Source of the DNA: Saprospiraceae bacterium
GTDB taxonomy: Bacteria; Bacteroidota; Bacteroidia; Chitinophagales; Saprospiraceae
DNA: 9,503 nucleotides
Direction: 5' to 3'
Assembly: GCA_013002625.1 (NCBI GenBank)
Contig: JABDJE010000134.1
Coordinates: 1-9,503 of the forward strand
Within the stretch, counting starts at the first letter, position 1. Each line of letters begins with the position of its first letter. The notes below the pieces were generated by a model. It worked only from the letters and a program-made list of their open reading frames with translations. It was not told the origin of the DNA and did no database searches. The translations under genes and the position numbers were made by a program. Positions 1 to 7,437 of this stretch are shown in pieces.

Positions 1-614
<614 letters not shown>

Positions 615-739
615 CAATATTTTATAGATTTTTTGATCTCTGACGACTGAATAAAACTCTTCGTTCTTTTTTCTCACTTTCCAACCATGTCAATTAACTT
701 TCCCCAATATCAAATAACATCTCTGTTAAATTGGGAACG
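615..739 (-). promoter_or_regulatory. 16S rRNA operon leader (pre-rRNA 5' spacer)
   Basis: This is the transcribed spacer between the predicted rRNA transcription start (about 733-736) and the mature 16S 5' end. No open reading frame here is believable. On the minus strand it begins with a nested hairpin (703-735, listed separately). A block GTTAATTGACATGG follows at 685-698 and faintly resembles rRNA boxA-type antitermination elements. The remainder is A-rich. One strand of the RNase III processing stem expected around 16S would lie here; its partner, downstream of 16S, is outside the window, so pairing cannot be tested. The leader role is inferred from position; the boxA resemblance is weak. 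Confidence 0.6.
703..735 (-). repeat. Nested hairpin at the start of the rRNA leader
   Basis: CCCAAT at 703-708 pairs with ATTGGG at 730-735. Inside lies a second stem, TAACA (715-719) with TGTTA (724-728), closing a four-base loop that reads GAGA in the RNA. The outer arm coincides with the predicted transcription start, so the structure would form at the extreme 5' end of the rRNA precursor. A role in RNA stability, antitermination or processing is possible but not shown by sequence alone. Confidence 0.45.
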
Positions 740-772
740 CAAAGATAAGCGAACTTATATCTTATTCGCAAA
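740..772 (-). promoter_or_regulatory. rRNA operon promoter, Bacteroidota -33/-7 type
   Basis: On the minus strand TTTG (769-772, the -33 element) is followed after 21 bases by TATCTTTG (740-747), a full match to the TAnnTTTG -7 element recognised by the primary sigma factor of Bacteroidota. Immediately upstream (773-800) are long A and T runs that could act as an UP-like element for strong rRNA transcription. The predicted start is about 733-736, giving a leader of about 120 bases. The promoter lies between the crtB stop codon and 16S, so the rRNA operon has its own promoter and does not depend on crtB read-through. Confidence 0.8.
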
Positions 773-802
773 CTTTTTTTTATAAATTTTTAAAAAAAGT
801 TT
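770..802. repeat. A/T palindrome between crtB and the rRNA promoter
   Basis: AAACTTTTTTT (770-780) and AAAAAAAGTTT (792-802) are exact inverted repeats around an 11-base A/T loop. One arm ends on the first base of the crtB stop triplet (802-804), and the other overlaps the rRNA -33 element (769-772). It could be a weak crtB terminator, since a T run follows on either strand, or simply the A/T-rich upstream element of the rRNA promoter. The stem has a single G-C pair, so an efficient intrinsic terminator is doubtful. Confidence 0.4.
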
Positions 803-1638
803 TAGATAAGGTTTAGCGAATGTTTGAGAGAATATTTAGCAAGTAAATATGCCTTTCTACGGTTCTTTATTCTGACCCGTTCGCTCAATATCTTATCAAA
901 ACTCATGCGCTTGATCTTATTAAATAGATTATAGTAAAATATATAGGCAATATATACTCCTAATCGGGCGCCTTGAGGGAGCTTTCTGATACCATTTAAG
1001 CCCTGGCTGAAGTCTATTTCAATATCCTCCTCAATCTCCTTCTTCTTAGCATCATCAAAGCATTCAATATCTACACCCGGGAAGTAAGTTCTTCCCTTAT
1101 TGTAATAATCATCCTTGATATCTCTTAAAAAGTTGATCTTCTGAAATGCAGAACCTAAGGCCATCGCATCATCCTTCAAAGCCAAATACTTTTCTTCATT
1201 CCCTTTACAGAAAATCTTTAAACACATCAACCCCACAACTTCAGCAGATCCGTAGATATACTCTTCATACTTCTGTCGGTCATATTGGATTTTGTCCAAA
1301 TCCATTTCCATAGAATATAAGAAGGCCTCAATCAAGTCAAGGTCAATATTATATTCATTGACTACTTGTTGAAAGGATTGCAAAACAGGGTTTAAACTTA
1401 TCCCCAATTTTATAGCCTGGAATGTCTCCTCTCTGAAATCATTAAGAAGAGCCTTCTTGTCGTAGTCATGAAATGTATCAACAATTTCATCCGCAAACCT
1501 TACAAATCCATATATAGAATATATAGGCGCACGAAACTCATTGGCAAACAACCGTATGCCTAAAGAAAATGAAGTACTATATCTTTTTGTGATAAGCCGA
1601 CTACATTCACCGCAAACTTTATCGTATAGTTCTACCAT
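802..1638 (-). CDS. crtB: Phytoene synthase (CrtB), squalene/phytoene synthase family
   Basis: Predicted to condense two geranylgeranyl diphosphates head-to-head into phytoene, the first committed step of C40 carotenoid synthesis, at the cytoplasmic membrane. The 278-residue protein shows the two Asp-rich Mg-diphosphate motifs of trans-isoprenyl synthases: DEIVD at 50-54 and DIKDD at 173-177, the latter in the family block FQKINFLRDIKDD. YIYGSAEVVG (127-136) matches the conserved central helix, and GRTYFP (182-187) follows the second motif as in CrtB. The length is typical. The ATG overlaps the crtI stop by one base (TGATG at 1636-1640), so the two are very probably translationally coupled. 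The family also contains squalene-forming enzymes (HpnC/HpnD, SQS); the adjoining desaturase makes CrtB the better call. The reading direction leads straight into the rRNA operon. Confidence 0.93.
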   Translation of the reverse strand: MVELYDKVCGECSRLITKRYSTSFSLGIRLFANEFRAPIYSIYGFVRFADEIVDTFHDYDKKALLNDFREETFQAIKLGISLNPVLQSFQQVVNEYNIDLDLIEAFLYSMEMDLDKIQYDRQKYEEYIYGSAEVVGLMCLKIFCKGNEEKYLALKDDAMALGSAFQKINFLRDIKDDYYNKGRTYFPGVDIECFDDAKKKEIEEDIEIDFSQGLNGIRKLPQGARLGVYIAYIFYYNLFNKIKRMSFDKILSERVRIKNRRKAYLLAKYSLKHSLNLI

Positions 1639-3113
1639 CAGTTCTCGAAATCTTTAATAATCTCATTTGCAACCACCTGACCTGAAATAATCGAAGGTGG
1701 TAAACCGGGACCAGGTGTTGTCAACTGCCCAGCAAAATACAAATTAGACATTTTTTTACTTTTTAAAGAAGGTTTTAGCACCGCTGTTTGCATTAATGTA
1801 TTGGCCAAGCCATACGCATTGCCTTTAAACGAATTATAGGTGCTTTTAAAATCCTTTATACCAAATGATCTCTTGTATATTATGTCATCATAAAATGATA
1901 CACCTATTTGCTTCTCAACCCGCTCGATAATCAACTTTAAATATTCCTCCTTTTTCTCCTCTGTCTCGCCTTCTAAATCTGGCGCCAATGGCATGAGTAA
2001 AAACAAATTTTCTTTCCCTTCTGGTGCCACCGCGCTATCGGTTACCGACGGAGCACAAATATAAAATAGTGGATCTTCAGGCCATTTAGGGTCCTTATAA
2101 ATCTCGTGTGCATGGCGATCGAAATCCGCATCAAAAAATAAATTATGATGCAATAGTCCTGGTAGCTTTTTATCAATACCTAAATAAAACAACAGCGATG
2201 AAGGCGCCATTTTCCTGCTATCCCAATATGCTGCATCATACTGCGCGTGACGCTGTTCCAAGACATTTTGATCAATGTGGTGATAATCCGCATTGGCTAC
2301 AACAAGATCAGACCTGTAACTGCCTTTGTTTGTGTGCACATCCTTGATCCCATTTGTGAAATAAGAAAAAGATGTCACCTCTTCTTCGAATTGAAACTTT
2401 ACACCTTGCTCAATAGCAATTTTATAGAACGCTTCAGCAATTTTATACATGCCCCCTTCAGGATACCATGTACCCAATTTCAAATCTGCATAATTCATTA
2501 AACTGTATAAGGCTGGCGTATCCTGAGGTGCAGCACCTAAAAACAAAACCGGAAACTCAAGTAACTGTCTTAAATTTCTATTCTTGACAACAGCATTTAT
2601 TTCCTTTGAAATTGACTGAAATAACTGCAACCTGAAAAGGCTTTTAAGTACTTTAAGTTTTGCGAACTCAAAAATCGACTTTCCCGGCTTCCAGACAAAT
2701 TCATTCATGCCCACCTGATACTTGTATGCTGCCTGATCAATAAACTTTTGAAGCTTAGCACCACTCCCCTGCTCATACGACTCAAATATTTCCTTTAAGG
2801 CATTGAAATCAGCTGGCACATCCAATGTTGAGTTATCCTTGAAAATTACCCTGTAAGAAGGATCAAGCCGTTTTAATTCATAAAAATCAGAAGCGGTATG
2901 TCCAAATCTCTGGTAAAAATCCTCAAACACTTCAGGCATCCAATACCACGAAGGGCCCATGTCAAAAACAAAGCCTTCATCCTTAAATAAATTGATGCGC
3001 CCTCCAGGCTTATTGTTCTTCTCAATTACTGTCACATCATAGCCAGCAGAAGCCAAAGACGCTGATGCGCTCAACCCTGCTATGCCTGACCCAATTACTA
3101 TTACCTTTTTCAA
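1638..3113 (-). CDS. crtI: Phytoene desaturase (CrtI-type FAD enzyme)
   Basis: A 491-residue FAD-dependent carotenoid desaturase, predicted to convert phytoene through successive desaturations to lycopene or a shorter-conjugated intermediate at the membrane. The N-terminus has the dinucleotide-binding fold: GSGIAG at 8-13, E31 at the end of the second strand, then PGGR at 36-39. The C-terminus carries the CrtI signature NLYFAGQLTTPGPGLPPS (457-474), with the FAD-contacting FAG. The length is normal. The start is TTG at 3111-3113: the frame has an in-frame TAA four codons upstream and no ATG or GTG between, and this start gives the usual MKKVIVIGSG opening. An AGGAG (3130-3134) lies 16 bases before it, farther than a normal Shine-Dalgarno. 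It overlaps crtB by one base. Homologues include CrtN and CrtP/CrtD; exact product and number of desaturation steps cannot be read from sequence. Confidence 0.92.
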   Translation of the reverse strand: MKKVIVIGSGIAGLSASASLASAGYDVTVIEKNNKPGGRINLFKDEGFVFDMGPSWYWMPEVFEDFYQRFGHTASDFYELKRLDPSYRVIFKDNSTLDVPADFNALKEIFESYEQGSGAKLQKFIDQAAYKYQVGMNEFVWKPGKSIFEFAKLKVLKSLFRLQLFQSISKEINAVVKNRNLRQLLEFPVLFLGAAPQDTPALYSLMNYADLKLGTWYPEGGMYKIAEAFYKIAIEQGVKFQFEEEVTSFSYFTNGIKDVHTNKGSYRSDLVVANADYHHIDQNVLEQRHAQYDAAYWDSRKMAPSSLLFYLGIDKKLPGLLHHNLFFDADFDRHAHEIYKDPKWPEDPLFYICAPSVTDSAVAPEGKENLFLLMPLAPDLEGETEEKKEEYLKLIIERVEKQIGVSFYDDIIYKRSFGIKDFKSTYNSFKGNAYGLANTLMQTAVLKPSLKSKKMSNLYFAGQLTTPGPGLPPSIISGQVVANEIIKDFEN

Positions 3114-3163
3114 TTCGATGCTTTAATTTCTCCTATTTAATAAAGATGAGAATTAAATAGTTC

Positions 3164-3199
3164 AAAAATAAAAATGCCCAGGCAAAATACCCGGGCATT
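3164..3199 (-). terminator. Intrinsic terminator of rpsA
   Basis: On the minus strand AATGCCCGGG (3190-3199) pairs over ten positions (one G-T) with CCTGGGCATT (3173-3182) around a seven-base loop, followed by TTTATTTTT (3164-3172). This is a strong Rho-independent terminator, 28 bases after the rpsA stop and 50 bases before the crtI start. It separates ribosomal protein transcription from the carotenoid genes, so crtI needs its own promoter or relies on read-through. I see no convincing TAnnTTTG element in 3114-3165. Confidence 0.9.
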
Positions 3200-3202
3200 A
3201 TT

Positions 3203-3229
3203 ACTATTCATAATAGTTCAAAAGAACTA
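3203..3229 (-). repeat. Two overlapping small hairpins at the rpsA stop codon
   Basis: TAGTTC (3214-3219) and GAACTA (3224-3229) form a six-base stem with a four-base loop, the arm including the rpsA stop triplet (3227-3229). ACTATT (3203-3208) and AATAGT (3212-3217) form a second six-base stem. They share 3214-3217, so only one can form at a time. They precede the main terminator. They may be chance A/T pairing or may help protect the mRNA 3' end. Confidence 0.35.
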
Positions 3230-5575
3230 CTTTCTTCCTCCATCAAGTTTGTCCTGCATTTCTTTCAATGCGTCCCAATCCCCTTTTGCAGCTATTGCAG
3301 CTTGCTCAGCCCAGGTTTCGGGGTTATGCATTTTGTAACGCGGACCCGCTTCAGCCAATATCTCCCTCACCTTTTCTACATCCGCATTTGCCAATGCATC
3401 AAAAGATTCAATGCCATTGTTGGTTAAAAGCTCAGCTATCTTAGGTCCAATTCCTTCAATCTTCTTCAAATCATCACCACCTTTGGATTTTTTAGTCGCT
3501 TTCTTTGCCGGCTTAACTTCCTCAGCAGGTGCTTCTGCAGCAGGTGCCTCCTCTTTTGGCGCCTCCTCTTTCTTCTCTGCCTTTTTAGGCGCAGCTTTCT
3601 TTGCTTCTGCTTTTGGCGCTTCCGCAAAGGCGCCTTTTAATTCAGAGAATACGCCCAAGTCTCCAAGCGTTGTACCTTCAACTTTAGAATTGGTCTTTTT
3701 CACTGCAGATCTTGTCTGCTTTCTCTCTTGCGCTTTCTCTTTCTTCACTTCGCCTTCAGCTTCACGCTTGATATCTTCAAGATATCTCAAATGGGAAACA
3801 ATGATCCTCTTATCATCGCGGTTAAATTCAATAACCTTTACAGTTAAAGCTTCATCAACCTCTGCATTTGATCCATCCTCTTTCTTGATATGCTTGAAAG
3901 GAGCGAAGGCTTCTAAGCCATAAGGCAATTGAACAATTGAACCTCTGTCTTCTTTCTTTATGATAGTTGCCTCATGGTAAGATCCTACAGGGAAAACATT
4001 TTCGAACGTATCCCAAGGATTCTCCTCCAATTGTTTATGACCCAAAGACAGCTTTCTACTCTCCTTATCCACCTCAAGAATCACAACATCAATATTGTCT
4101 CCTACTTTCGTGAATTCTGATGGATGTGAGTATCGCTTCGTCCATGATAGATCAGAAATATGAACCATGCCACCTACGCCTTCCTGAAGCTCTACGAAAA
4201 CACCATAAGGCGTCAGGTTCTTAACCTCACCGGTGTGCTTGGATTCGACAGGATACTGATCGATGACCTTAGCCCAAGGATCTTCTAGCAATTGTTTAAT
4301 ACTTAGTGACATCTTTCTTTCCTCTCTGTCAATAGTCACAATTTTTGCTTCAAAGTCTTGACCCAAGAAGAAAAACTCTCTTGCATTTACCGGTTGATTA
4401 CTCCATGTAACCTCAGATACGTGGATCAATCCTTCTACACCCGGGATAATTTCAAGAAATGCGCCGTAGTCTTCAATGTTCACGATCTTACCTTTAACGG
4501 TAGATCCTTCTACAACATCTGCGCCCAATACTTCCCATGGATGTGGTTGCAATTGTTTTAGACCCAATGAAATTCGTTTCTTGTCCTCATCAAAGTCTAA
4601 TACTACAACATTCAATTTCTGGTTCAACTCCAACACTTCGTTTGGATGATTGATTCTTCCCAATGAAATATCTGTGATATATAATAATCCATCAACACCT
4701 CCAAGATCCATAAATGCACCGAAGTCGGTAATATTCTTAACGATACCTTCAAGCACCTGACCTTTTTCAAGTCCACCGATGATAGATTCTCGCTGTTCCG
4801 CGAGATCACTTTCGATAAGCGCTTTGTGAGATACTACTGCATTCTTGATTACTTCGTTGATTTTCACAACTTTGAATTCCATGGTCTTACCAACATATGA
4901 ATCGTAATCTATAATTGGCTTGATGTCAATTTGTGATCCTGGTAGGAAAGTTTCAAGTCCTCCAACATCAACGATCAATCCACCTTTGGTCTTACTGATT
5001 ACTGTTCCTTTGATAATAGTGCCATTCTGGTGAGAATCTACTAATGAGTCCCAGGCTTTTATCAATTTGGCTTTTCTTCTTGACAGCTGAAGTTGGCCTT
5101 TGGAGTCTTCCTTAGCTTCAATGTAAACTTCTACCTTATCTCCAACTTTCAAATCTGGTGTGTCCCTGAATTCAGTCAGTGGTACAAGACCATCCGATTT
5201 ATAATTAATGTCCAGGAGAACGTTACCATCGCTGATGGATGAAACGGTACCTGTTACCAATTCATACTCAGAAATACTATTCAATGACTTTTCATAGTCT
5301 TGAAGGTAGTCTTCGATTTCCTTTTCGGAATAAGATAATGTGTGTCGGTTCCCTATTGACCAGTCAAACTCGTCGTGTGGCGATTGTGCCAATTTAGAGT
5401 TTTCATCTTCAATTTCGATTTCAACTTGTTCTGGGCTATTTGAATCCTCAGATTCTTCTTTGGCAGGCGCAGTTTCTTCTTTAGTTTCTTCTACTGCTTC
5501 TACAACTGCAGTTTCAACCTCAGGGGTTGCTACTTCTTCAGTTGTTTCTTTTTCAAGATTCTTTTCGTCAGACAT
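3227..5575 (-). CDS. rpsA: 30S ribosomal protein S1 with C-terminal helix-hairpin-helix domain
   Basis: Binds mRNA and brings it to the 30S subunit. From the preferred start (ATG at 5573-5575, 782 residues, MSDEKN) the order is: a Glu-rich N-terminus (about 23 of the first 60 residues acidic); six S1/OB-fold repeats at about 107-168, 187-254, 273-342, 358-430, 445-516 and 530-598; a charged Lys/Ala/Glu/Pro linker to about 700; then an 80-residue tail (701-780) beginning DDLKKIEGIGPKIAELL, a helix-hairpin-helix signature, and containing HNPETWAEQAA. The most typical RNA-binding repeats (3-5) have the xFGAF/YGAF/YGVF strands. The tail closely matches that of S6 in this window. A longer reading from the ATG at 5605 adds ten residues (MIGTYKPDSI) with no evident family match; its start lies inside a hairpin loop. 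Preceded by a strong promoter at 5643-5673 and followed by an intrinsic terminator. Identity is certain; the exact start is not. Confidence 0.95.
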   Translation of the reverse strand: MSDEKNLEKETTEEVATPEVETAVVEAVEETKEETAPAKEESEDSNSPEQVEIEIEDENSKLAQSPHDEFDWSIGNRHTLSYSEKEIEDYLQDYEKSLNSISEYELVTGTVSSISDGNVLLDINYKSDGLVPLTEFRDTPDLKVGDKVEVYIEAKEDSKGQLQLSRRKAKLIKAWDSLVDSHQNGTIIKGTVISKTKGGLIVDVGGLETFLPGSQIDIKPIIDYDSYVGKTMEFKVVKINEVIKNAVVSHKALIESDLAEQRESIIGGLEKGQVLEGIVKNITDFGAFMDLGGVDGLLYITDISLGRINHPNEVLELNQKLNVVVLDFDEDKKRISLGLKQLQPHPWEVLGADVVEGSTVKGKIVNIEDYGAFLEIIPGVEGLIHVSEVTWSNQPVNAREFFFLGQDFEAKIVTIDREERKMSLSIKQLLEDPWAKVIDQYPVESKHTGEVKNLTPYGVFVELQEGVGGMVHISDLSWTKRYSHPSEFTKVGDNIDVVILEVDKESRKLSLGHKQLEENPWDTFENVFPVGSYHEATIIKKEDRGSIVQLPYGLEAFAPFKHIKKEDGSNAEVDEALTVKVIEFNRDDKRIIVSHLRYLEDIKREAEGEVKKEKAQERKQTRSAVKKTNSKVEGTTLGDLGVFSELKGAFAEAPKAEAKKAAPKKAEKKEEAPKEEAPAAEAPAEEVKPAKKATKKSKGGDDLKKIEGIGPKIAELLTNNGIESFDALANADVEKVREILAEAGPRYKMHNPETWAEQAAIAAKGDWDALKEMQDKLDGGRK

Positions 5576-5597
5576 AATAGAATCAGGTTTGTATGTT

Positions 5598-5612
5598 CCG
5601 ATCATGTATCGG
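5598..5612 (-). promoter_or_regulatory. Small hairpin in the rpsA 5' leader enclosing an upstream ATG
   Basis: In the predicted rpsA transcript CCGAT and ATCGG (5608-5612 and 5598-5602 on the minus strand) form a five-base stem with the loop ACATG. The loop holds an in-frame ATG (5603-5605) that would extend S1 by ten residues. The predicted mRNA 5' end is about 5636, so the hairpin lies near +25 to +40, ahead of the preferred start. It could sequester the early ATG or serve as an autoregulatory site; both are inference. Confidence 0.4.
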
Positions 5613-5642
5613 CACAGTGGTTAAATAATAAAAAAAGTGGCG

Positions 5643-5673
5643 CAAAGGTATTATAATTATTCAATTGGTGAAA
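5643..5673 (-). promoter_or_regulatory. rpsA promoter, Bacteroidota -33/-7 type
   Basis: The minus strand reads TTTC (5670-5673, one mismatch to the -33 TTTG), a 19-base spacer, then TACCTTTG (5643-5650), a full match to TAnnTTTG. The predicted start is about 5636, leaving about 31 bases to the upstream ATG and about 61 to the preferred S1 start. The GCG directly after the -7 element also occurs in the rRNA promoter here. Confidence 0.75.
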
Positions 5674-5678
5674 TAGAT

Positions 5679-5715
5679 AATGAATTTCTATAGAAATATT
5701 TCAAACGAATTCATT
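5679..5715. repeat. Palindromic, operator-like sequence between rpsA and fadD
   Basis: ATTTCTATAGAAAT (5684-5697) is a perfect 14-base palindrome. A wider inverted repeat, AATGAATT (5679-5686) with AATTCATT (5708-5715), overlaps it. The region lies just upstream of the rpsA -33 element and about 40-75 bases before the fadD start, where a transcription factor dimer would be placed to control fadD. No regulator gene is adjacent, and A/T-rich DNA yields palindromes by chance, so the operator role is a guess. Confidence 0.4.
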
Positions 5716-5756
5716 TTCAAAATTGTATTTTGGGAAACTATTAAAGACAAAGATTT

Positions 5757-7415
5757 ATGAGTGAATCACGCCCGTGGCTGAAGCAGTACCCAAGTGGGAT
5801 ACCTGCAAATATTGATCCCGACGCCTATCCAACAGTGATAGATTATTTATCCGATCGATGTAAAAAATACAGTTCAAAGAAAGCTTTTTCAAGTATGGGT
5901 AAGGAAATTACCTATAAACAGCTTGAGACTATGAGCTATAATTTCGGTGCTTATCTGCATAGTCGTGGGCTTAAGCCTGGCGACAGAATAGCTATCATGA
6001 TGCCTAATTTGCTTCAATATCCTGTGGCGCTATTTGGCGCAATTAAAGCAGGCTTAATTGTAGTCAATACCAATCCGCTGTACACTGCCAGAGAAATGGA
6101 ACATCAATTTACGGACAGCGGTGTAAAGGCGATTGTTATATTGGAAAATTTTGCTGCCAACCTCGAAAAGATCCTGGGCAATACTCAGATAGATACAATT
6201 ATCTTGACAAGCATTGGAGAAATGCTTGGCGCAAAGGGCACTCTAGTTAATTTTGCGGTGCGGAATATCAAGCGTATGGTGCCTAAATTTAATTTGAGCA
6301 ATACGGTCAGTTTTTCCGAAGCCTTAAGTCAAGGTAAGAAGTTCAAAATAATGGATTTCGAAAACAATCCGGACGATGTTATTGTACATCAATATACCGG
6401 AGGAACGACGGGTGTTAGTAAAGGTGCTATGCTTACAAATCGTAATCTGGTAGCCAACATGCTTCAAATCAGAGCTTTTATCACGCCTTATCTTGAAAAT
6501 GAAGAACAAATAACTGTTTTATCACCGCTGCCACTCTATCATATTTTTGCTTTTACGGTGAACTGCATGGCCATGTTAGACCTTGGCGCATTATCTGTTC
6601 TTGTTGTAAATCCAAAAGATCTGTCAACGGTAGTCAAAGAATTTAAGCGTTATAAATTATCAGGCATGACGGGTGTAAACACTTTATATAATGCACTACT
6701 CAATAATGAAGAATTTAAGAATGCAGATTGGAGTAACCTCAGGTTTATAGCAGCAGGTGGTACAGCGCTCCAGAAATCTGTAGCTGAAGAATGGTCTAAA
6801 TTGACTGGTCAAATTATTTCGGAAGGTTATGGAATGACAGAAGCTTCTCCTGTCGTGACATCGAACCCACATGGAAAAACCATACTGGGTACGGTGGGTA
6901 TTCCTGTACCGTCTACCGATTTAAGAATCGTTGATGACAATGGCAATCCACTGCCTATTGGGCAATCCGGGGAAATTCAGGTAAAAGGCCCACAGGTTAT
7001 GAAAGGGTATTATAATAAACCTGAAGAAACCGCTTCGACCATTACTGCGGATGGGTGGTTGAATACCGGTGATGTAGGCGTTATGGATGAAAATGGATAT
7101 CTGTCAATTGTTGACAGGAAAAAAGACATGATAATTGTGTCTGGTTTCAATGTCTATCCAAACGAAATTGAAGATGTTGTGAGTGCACATCCTAAAGTGC
7201 TAGAATCCGCTGCCATAGGTATACCAAGTGAAAAATCAGGTGAATGTGTAAAAGTATTCGTAGTTAAGAAAGATAAATCCTTAACTAAAGACGAACTTAT
7301 TCTTTACTGCAGAGAAAATCTCACAGGTTACAAGGTCCCTAAAGAAGTTGAATTCAAGGACGAACTGCCTAAATCTAATGTGGGAAAAATCCTAAGAAGA
7401 ATGCTTAAAGAATAG
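5757..7415 (+). CDS. fadD: Long-chain fatty acid--CoA ligase (FadD-like)
   Basis: An ATP-dependent acyl-CoA synthetase of the ANL superfamily, forming acyl-AMP and then acyl-CoA, for beta-oxidation or lipid synthesis. The 552 residues cover the whole family fold. The ATP/AMP P-loop YTGGTTGVSKG is at 213-223, the adenine-site motif GYGMTE at 357-362, the GWLNTGD motif at 433-439, and the fatty-acyl signature DRKKDMIIVSGFNVYPNEIE at 453-472, nearly as in E. coli FadD. The adenylation lysine of the C-terminal lobe is K544 in PKSNVGK. No transmembrane segment or signal peptide is evident; such enzymes usually associate with the inner face of the membrane. It starts at ATG 5757 with MSESRPWLKQYP, typical of the family. 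It stands alone, divergent from rpsA and convergent with rplI, ending 11 bases from the rplI stop. Substrate chain length is inferred from similarity only. Confidence 0.92.
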   Translation: MSESRPWLKQYPSGIPANIDPDAYPTVIDYLSDRCKKYSSKKAFSSMGKEITYKQLETMSYNFGAYLHSRGLKPGDRIAIMMPNLLQYPVALFGAIKAGLIVVNTNPLYTAREMEHQFTDSGVKAIVILENFAANLEKILGNTQIDTIILTSIGEMLGAKGTLVNFAVRNIKRMVPKFNLSNTVSFSEALSQGKKFKIMDFENNPDDVIVHQYTGGTTGVSKGAMLTNRNLVANMLQIRAFITPYLENEEQITVLSPLPLYHIFAFTVNCMAMLDLGALSVLVVNPKDLSTVVKEFKRYKLSGMTGVNTLYNALLNNEEFKNADWSNLRFIAAGGTALQKSVAEEWSKLTGQIISEGYGMTEASPVVTSNPHGKTILGTVGIPVPSTDLRIVDDNGNPLPIGQSGEIQVKGPQVMKGYYNKPEETASTITADGWLNTGDVGVMDENGYLSIVDRKKDMIIVSGFNVYPNEIEDVVSAHPKVLESAAIGIPSEKSGECVKVFVVKKDKSLTKDELILYCRENLTGYKVPKEVEFKDELPKSNVGKILRRMLKE

Positions 7416-7437
7416 TATTGATACTACTATTCTTTAA
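7405..7437. terminator. Shared bidirectional hairpin containing the fadD and rplI stop codons
   Basis: TTAAAGAATAGTA (7405-7417) and TACTATTCTTTAA (7425-7437) are exact 13-base inverted repeats around the seven-base loop TTGATAC. The fadD stop TAG (7413-7415) lies in one arm and the rplI stop (7427-7429, minus) in the other. Both proteins end Lys-Glu-stop with the same codons AAA GAA TAG. On either strand the descending arm ends in TTCTTTAA, so the hairpin could terminate both converging transcripts, though the stem is A/T-rich and the U tract short. The repeat is exact; its function is inferred. Confidence 0.7.

Noticed and set aside
2108..2501. Plus-strand frames inside crtI
   Set aside because: They overlap a certain gene on the other strand, have no recognisable motif and no initiation context.
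3411..3923. A 170-codon plus-strand frame rich in Ala, Ser and Phe
   Set aside because: It is the mirror of the Lys/Ala/Glu-rich end of rpsA; repetitive GCT/TTC-type codons leave the opposite strand open by composition.
5699..5732. Possible fadD promoter: TTTC at 5699-5702 and TATTTTG at 5726-5732
   Set aside because: The -7 element lacks one base of TAnnTTTG and the spacing is about 23, so the match is too loose to list although the position would suit.
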